Source: a virus
Virus record (IMG/VR): IMGVR_UViG_3300037264_004633
Location: 1 to 24,084 of that record
Reading direction: 5' to 3' (one strand)
Length of the DNA: 24,084 nt
Each line of letters starts with the position of its first letter. The first letter of the stretch is position 1. Under the pieces are notes generated by a model, which saw nothing but the letters and a program-made list of their open reading frames with translations, ran no database searches and was not told the DNA's origin. Both the position numbers and the translations under genes were made by a program. Shown one piece after another: positions 21,643-24,084 of this stretch.

Positions 21643-23565
21643 CTCGCCCTTTTTCCGTTCTCTTACCGGCGACGGCCGCCTTGCGGCCAATCGCTGGGCA
21701 ACGGCCGCGGGAATAAAAGTTTTTCGCTCAGCCGCCGGCGTCATATAATGGACCCCCTTGAGCATGGCCGCAGCGGCGGTCAATACTTCTATATCCAGCG
21801 AGTGCGTAGGGGCACCTTCGGTGACTGTCTTCCACTCGTGCTGTTTGTGTCCGTACCTATCCGCTATTTCCACGCGGTGTTCGTTCGTAAGCTCCTTAAA
21901 ATAATAATCCGGTATTTCCGTAAAATATTTTGTGCCGCCGTTTTCCATCTCAAGCCAGGTCGTCGTCTGGTCCTTGAAAAAACTCGTGTCAATATTTAAA
22001 AGCTGCATACCCTTAAATTTTTCATTGCGAAAACCTAACCGTTTTAATATTGCCGCCTCCGGCGAGGAAAAAAACAGCGGATTTTTTTGTGGGGTAGAGA
22101 TGCCCTTCGAAGGCAGTGCAATTCCCCTTCGTTTTATGCAGTAGTTATATACTTCGTCGGGTTTGTACCCCGAATCTACGATAAGCATTATAACCGCCAG
22201 AAACGGGCGGGTTTCGTTCGGCGTACCGTCCGCCCACGGGAAAGGGTTTAATAATACCTGGCGGTCTAATTCTGCAAAACTCGTCACCGAGCCGTAATCG
22301 ATAAGCCAGTTGGTTTCGTTGTACCCGAAACCGCGGATTCCGTAATCAATTCTGACAATTCCCTTTTGCGACTCGTGATAATCCGCACCCGCCACAAGCA
22401 ACTGGCATTCCGGCGGCACCGTCCGCCGAGAAAATCCGCCTATTCTTTTTTTGGTCTCGTCTTTGTCTATTTTCTTGCCGACTTTTTCCCAGTGAACGGC
22501 GTCAACGGTATTGTTGAATACCATCAATTTGCCGGTAAGCAGCCCCTCGGCCGTGTTCGCCTCAAACCACAGGGACATAATTTCCGCCCATCGCTTCCAC
22601 GGAGATAGCAACTGCGTAAAATGATATCCGCTGATTCTTTTGCTCTGTACCGGCTCGCCGTAAAGTTTGCCGTCCGGCCTGATTGTCTGCCCCTCAGGGA
22701 CGTATCGACCCCGGCTTACCAGCGACGGCTTTTCCCATTCGTCGATTCTGCCGCGGCAGTGGCGGCACATCAGCCAAACCTCTCCCTTTTCTTTGATGTA
22801 GGTAGGGTCCCTGTTGTCATCCTCATAAACCAGACTCGAAAATTTCCACCAGAAATATTCCCCGCAACGCGGGCAGGGTATATAATATTCCTGCTGATTG
22901 CTTTTGTACCACCATATCGTGATGTAGTTGTATCGCGTCGTCGGCGGCGATGCCATCACAATCTTATGGTCCCAGTAAGCGTCCGTTCTCGATATCGCCC
23001 CTTCGATGGGATTAACGTCTTTGCCCATAAAGGAAGGATATGCGTCCACGTCGTCGAGGTATAAATTTCTAATCGACCGTGCCTTGACGTCAGCAGGCGA
23101 ATTGCTGCCGGCAAATTCCAAAGTCATATTGTCAAAATAAAAGCCGCTGTTCGATAAATCCCATACCCTGCCCGTCAGGTGTTTCGCCACGGCTGGCATT
23201 TTCTCCATTTCTGGTTTTAACCGCTTATTTACGACGTAAGGTATATCCTTATCGTCCCTCGGCAAAACCAGCATAGAGTCCGACGGGTCTATGTCAACCG
23301 AACAGCCAATCATATTATATATTGCCGACGATTTGCCCATTTGCGGCGGCGTCATAAAAACAATAATTTCCACTTCAGTATCCGTAAATGCGTCCTGCGG
23401 TTCTCGCAGGTACGGCGTTCTGTCTGTCCGCCATTGTCCCCTCTCCGGACCGTAGGCGACGATGCGGTTTTTGTCGGCCCAGTCCGAAACAGTGATTGCC
23501 TCAGGCAATCGCCACGCCTCCCTTTCTTTCGCAGACCAGATTTTAGACGCCGCTTTATTCATCAT
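21613..23565 (-). CDS. Terminase large subunit, GpA family
   Basis: 650 residues (lambda gpA is 641). Walker A-like 'TPPQMGKSS' (72-80), Walker B 'NLYLDDVD' (167-174) and 'MASPP' (204-208) form the ATPase motor. C231-x2-C234 and C267-x2-C270 are the zinc-binding Cys pairs seen in GpA proteins. 'VAGADYHES' (391-399), 'LIVDSGYKPDEVY' (461-473) and 'THSLDIEVLTAAAA' (587-600) provide candidate nuclease acids D395, D464 and D591. It cuts concatemeric DNA and drives it through the portal. The start is in a TAATG overlap with the small terminase without a Shine-Dalgarno, so translation is coupled. Its C-terminal GFLDNLPNL is repeated in the next gene. Confidence 0.9.
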   Translation of the reverse strand: MMNKAASKIWSAKEREAWRLPEAITVSDWADKNRIVAYGPERGQWRTDRTPYLREPQDAFTDTEVEIIVFMTPPQMGKSSAIYNMIGCSVDIDPSDSMLVLPRDDKDIPYVVNKRLKPEMEKMPAVAKHLTGRVWDLSNSGFYFDNMTLEFAGSNSPADVKARSIRNLYLDDVDAYPSFMGKDVNPIEGAISRTDAYWDHKIVMASPPTTRYNYITIWWYKSNQQEYYIPCPRCGEYFWWKFSSLVYEDDNRDPTYIKEKGEVWLMCRHCRGRIDEWEKPSLVSRGRYVPEGQTIRPDGKLYGEPVQSKRISGYHFTQLLSPWKRWAEIMSLWFEANTAEGLLTGKLMVFNNTVDAVHWEKVGKKIDKDETKKRIGGFSRRTVPPECQLLVAGADYHESQKGIVRIDYGIRGFGYNETNWLIDYGSVTSFAELDRQVLLNPFPWADGTPNETRPFLAVIMLIVDSGYKPDEVYNYCIKRRGIALPSKGISTPQKNPLFFSSPEAAILKRLGFRNEKFKGMQLLNIDTSFFKDQTTTWLEMENGGTKYFTEIPDYYFKELTNEHRVEIADRYGHKQHEWKTVTEGAPTHSLDIEVLTAAAAMLKGVHYMTPAAERKTFIPAAVAQRLAARRPSPVRERKKGEGFLDNLPNL

Positions 23566-24077
23566 TAAACGTTACCCGAAAAATCGTTAATAAGACGCTT
23601 TATCTCCTCGCCCATCAGAACCTCGATTTTTCGGGGGTCTTTTATGTTGGCAACCTGCAGGGCAATCTTGCGCGGCAGGCCCAACAGGGCCCGTTTGACA
23701 ATCCCGATTCTATCTATTCTCCCCCGCTCTACGTCTTGCACGCGTACCCATTCGCCTTTAAGCATCTCGAACTCGAATTTTTCCCGTTCGGCCCGAATCG
23801 ATTCTTTTTCCGCCGATGCCGTCTCTTTTTTATTTTTAACCTCGGACGGCTGACGACCCTTACTCACCCGAAATATATCGAGTATCGACTTGATATACTT
23901 CCCATCCGCCGTCATCGTCATCCCCTCCTCGTCTTTCCATCTCCGTATAGTACGCTCCGCTACCCCGGTATACTTGGCCGCCTCTTTTTGCGTATCGACA
24001 ATCTGCTCTGCCGCAATAGTCCCCTTGTCCCTCTTCGCGGTTTTCGTCTTGTTCTCTAATGCAGCCAAGTCCTTCAT
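23565..24077 (-). CDS. Terminase small subunit, Nu1-like
   Basis: 170 residues from ATG 24077. The frame stays open to the window edge, so the start could be further right; GGAG lies immediately before this ATG with no spacer, which makes it doubtful. Residues about 29-48 form a helix-turn-helix ('TQKEAAKYTGVAERTIRRWK') as in Nu1. The second half ('RAEREKFEFEMLKGEWV' then 'ALLGLPRKIALQVANI') follows the Nu1 family order of a helical linker and oligomerisation part. It binds the packaging site and guides the large subunit. The gene sits in the canonical place before the GpA-type terminase. Confidence 0.8.
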   Translation of the reverse strand: MKDLAALENKTKTAKRDKGTIAAEQIVDTQKEAAKYTGVAERTIRRWKDEEGMTMTADGKYIKSILDIFRVSKGRQPSEVKNKKETASAEKESIRAEREKFEFEMLKGEWVRVQDVERGRIDRIGIVKRALLGLPRKIALQVANIKDPRKIEVLMGEEIKRLINDFSGNV

Positions 24078-24084
24078 CTCCGAT

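Noticed and set aside
1-24084. tRNA genes, integrase, repressor or att repeats
   Set aside because: None was visible by eye on either strand. The window appears to be only the late module.

Overview
The window holds the late (virion and lysis) module of a tailed phage or prophage with siphovirus-type gene order. All 32 genes I can support lie on the minus strand, so the operon reads from the right edge (terminase) to about position 409. Most neighbours are separated by 0-15 bases or overlap as ATGA or TAATG. No integrase, repressor, replication gene, tRNA or att site is visible, so prophage and free phage cannot be told apart. The host is probably a member of the Planctomycetota. The hints are a beta-helix protein ending in a DPLYxDxxNGDYRL..SPC segment typical of planctomycete surface proteins, several weak or absent Shine-Dalgarno sites, and Cys-rich tail proteins. 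This host call is an inference of low to moderate confidence.

Layout in transcription order. (1) Packaging and head, 24.08-16.1 kb: Nu1-like small terminase, GpA-type large terminase, a small zinc-ribbon protein, gpW-like joiner, lambda-type portal, prohead protease with a nested scaffold start, a coiled-coil protein, a DUF2190-like capsid cement protein, and a Mu gpT-type major capsid protein. (2) Lysis and neck, 16.0-11.4 kb: two paralogous holin-like membrane proteins, a permuted papain-fold (NlpC/YiiX-like) hydrolase, a small secreted or lipoprotein-like protein, a gpFII-like joiner, a beta-helix protein, and putative neck/tail-completion proteins. (3) Tail, 11.4-0.4 kb: tail tube candidate, two chaperone-position proteins, an HK97-gp10-like protein, a 508-residue tape measure, then a series of tail-tip, fibronectin-like, hub and Cys-rich proteins. 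The left 408 bases are noncoding, with hairpins, a 7-bp tandem repeat and a plus-strand terminator.

The genes form one assembly line. The terminase packages DNA through the portal into a gpT shell built on a scaffold. gpW- and FII-like proteins join head to tail. The tape measure and tube set tail length, and the hub and fibre proteins bind the host. The lysis genes sit between capsid and neck genes.

The points most worth a second look are these: a duplicated holin-like gene with a GC-rich hairpin before each copy; a 35-bp direct repeat joining the large-terminase 3' end to the start of the zinc-ribbon gene, with the same GFLxNLP peptide in four proteins; hairpins bracketing the major capsid gene; a nested scaffold start; a 60-bp tandem repeat in a tail gene; and a strong excess of the pentamer GGGAC/GTCCC across the coding region.
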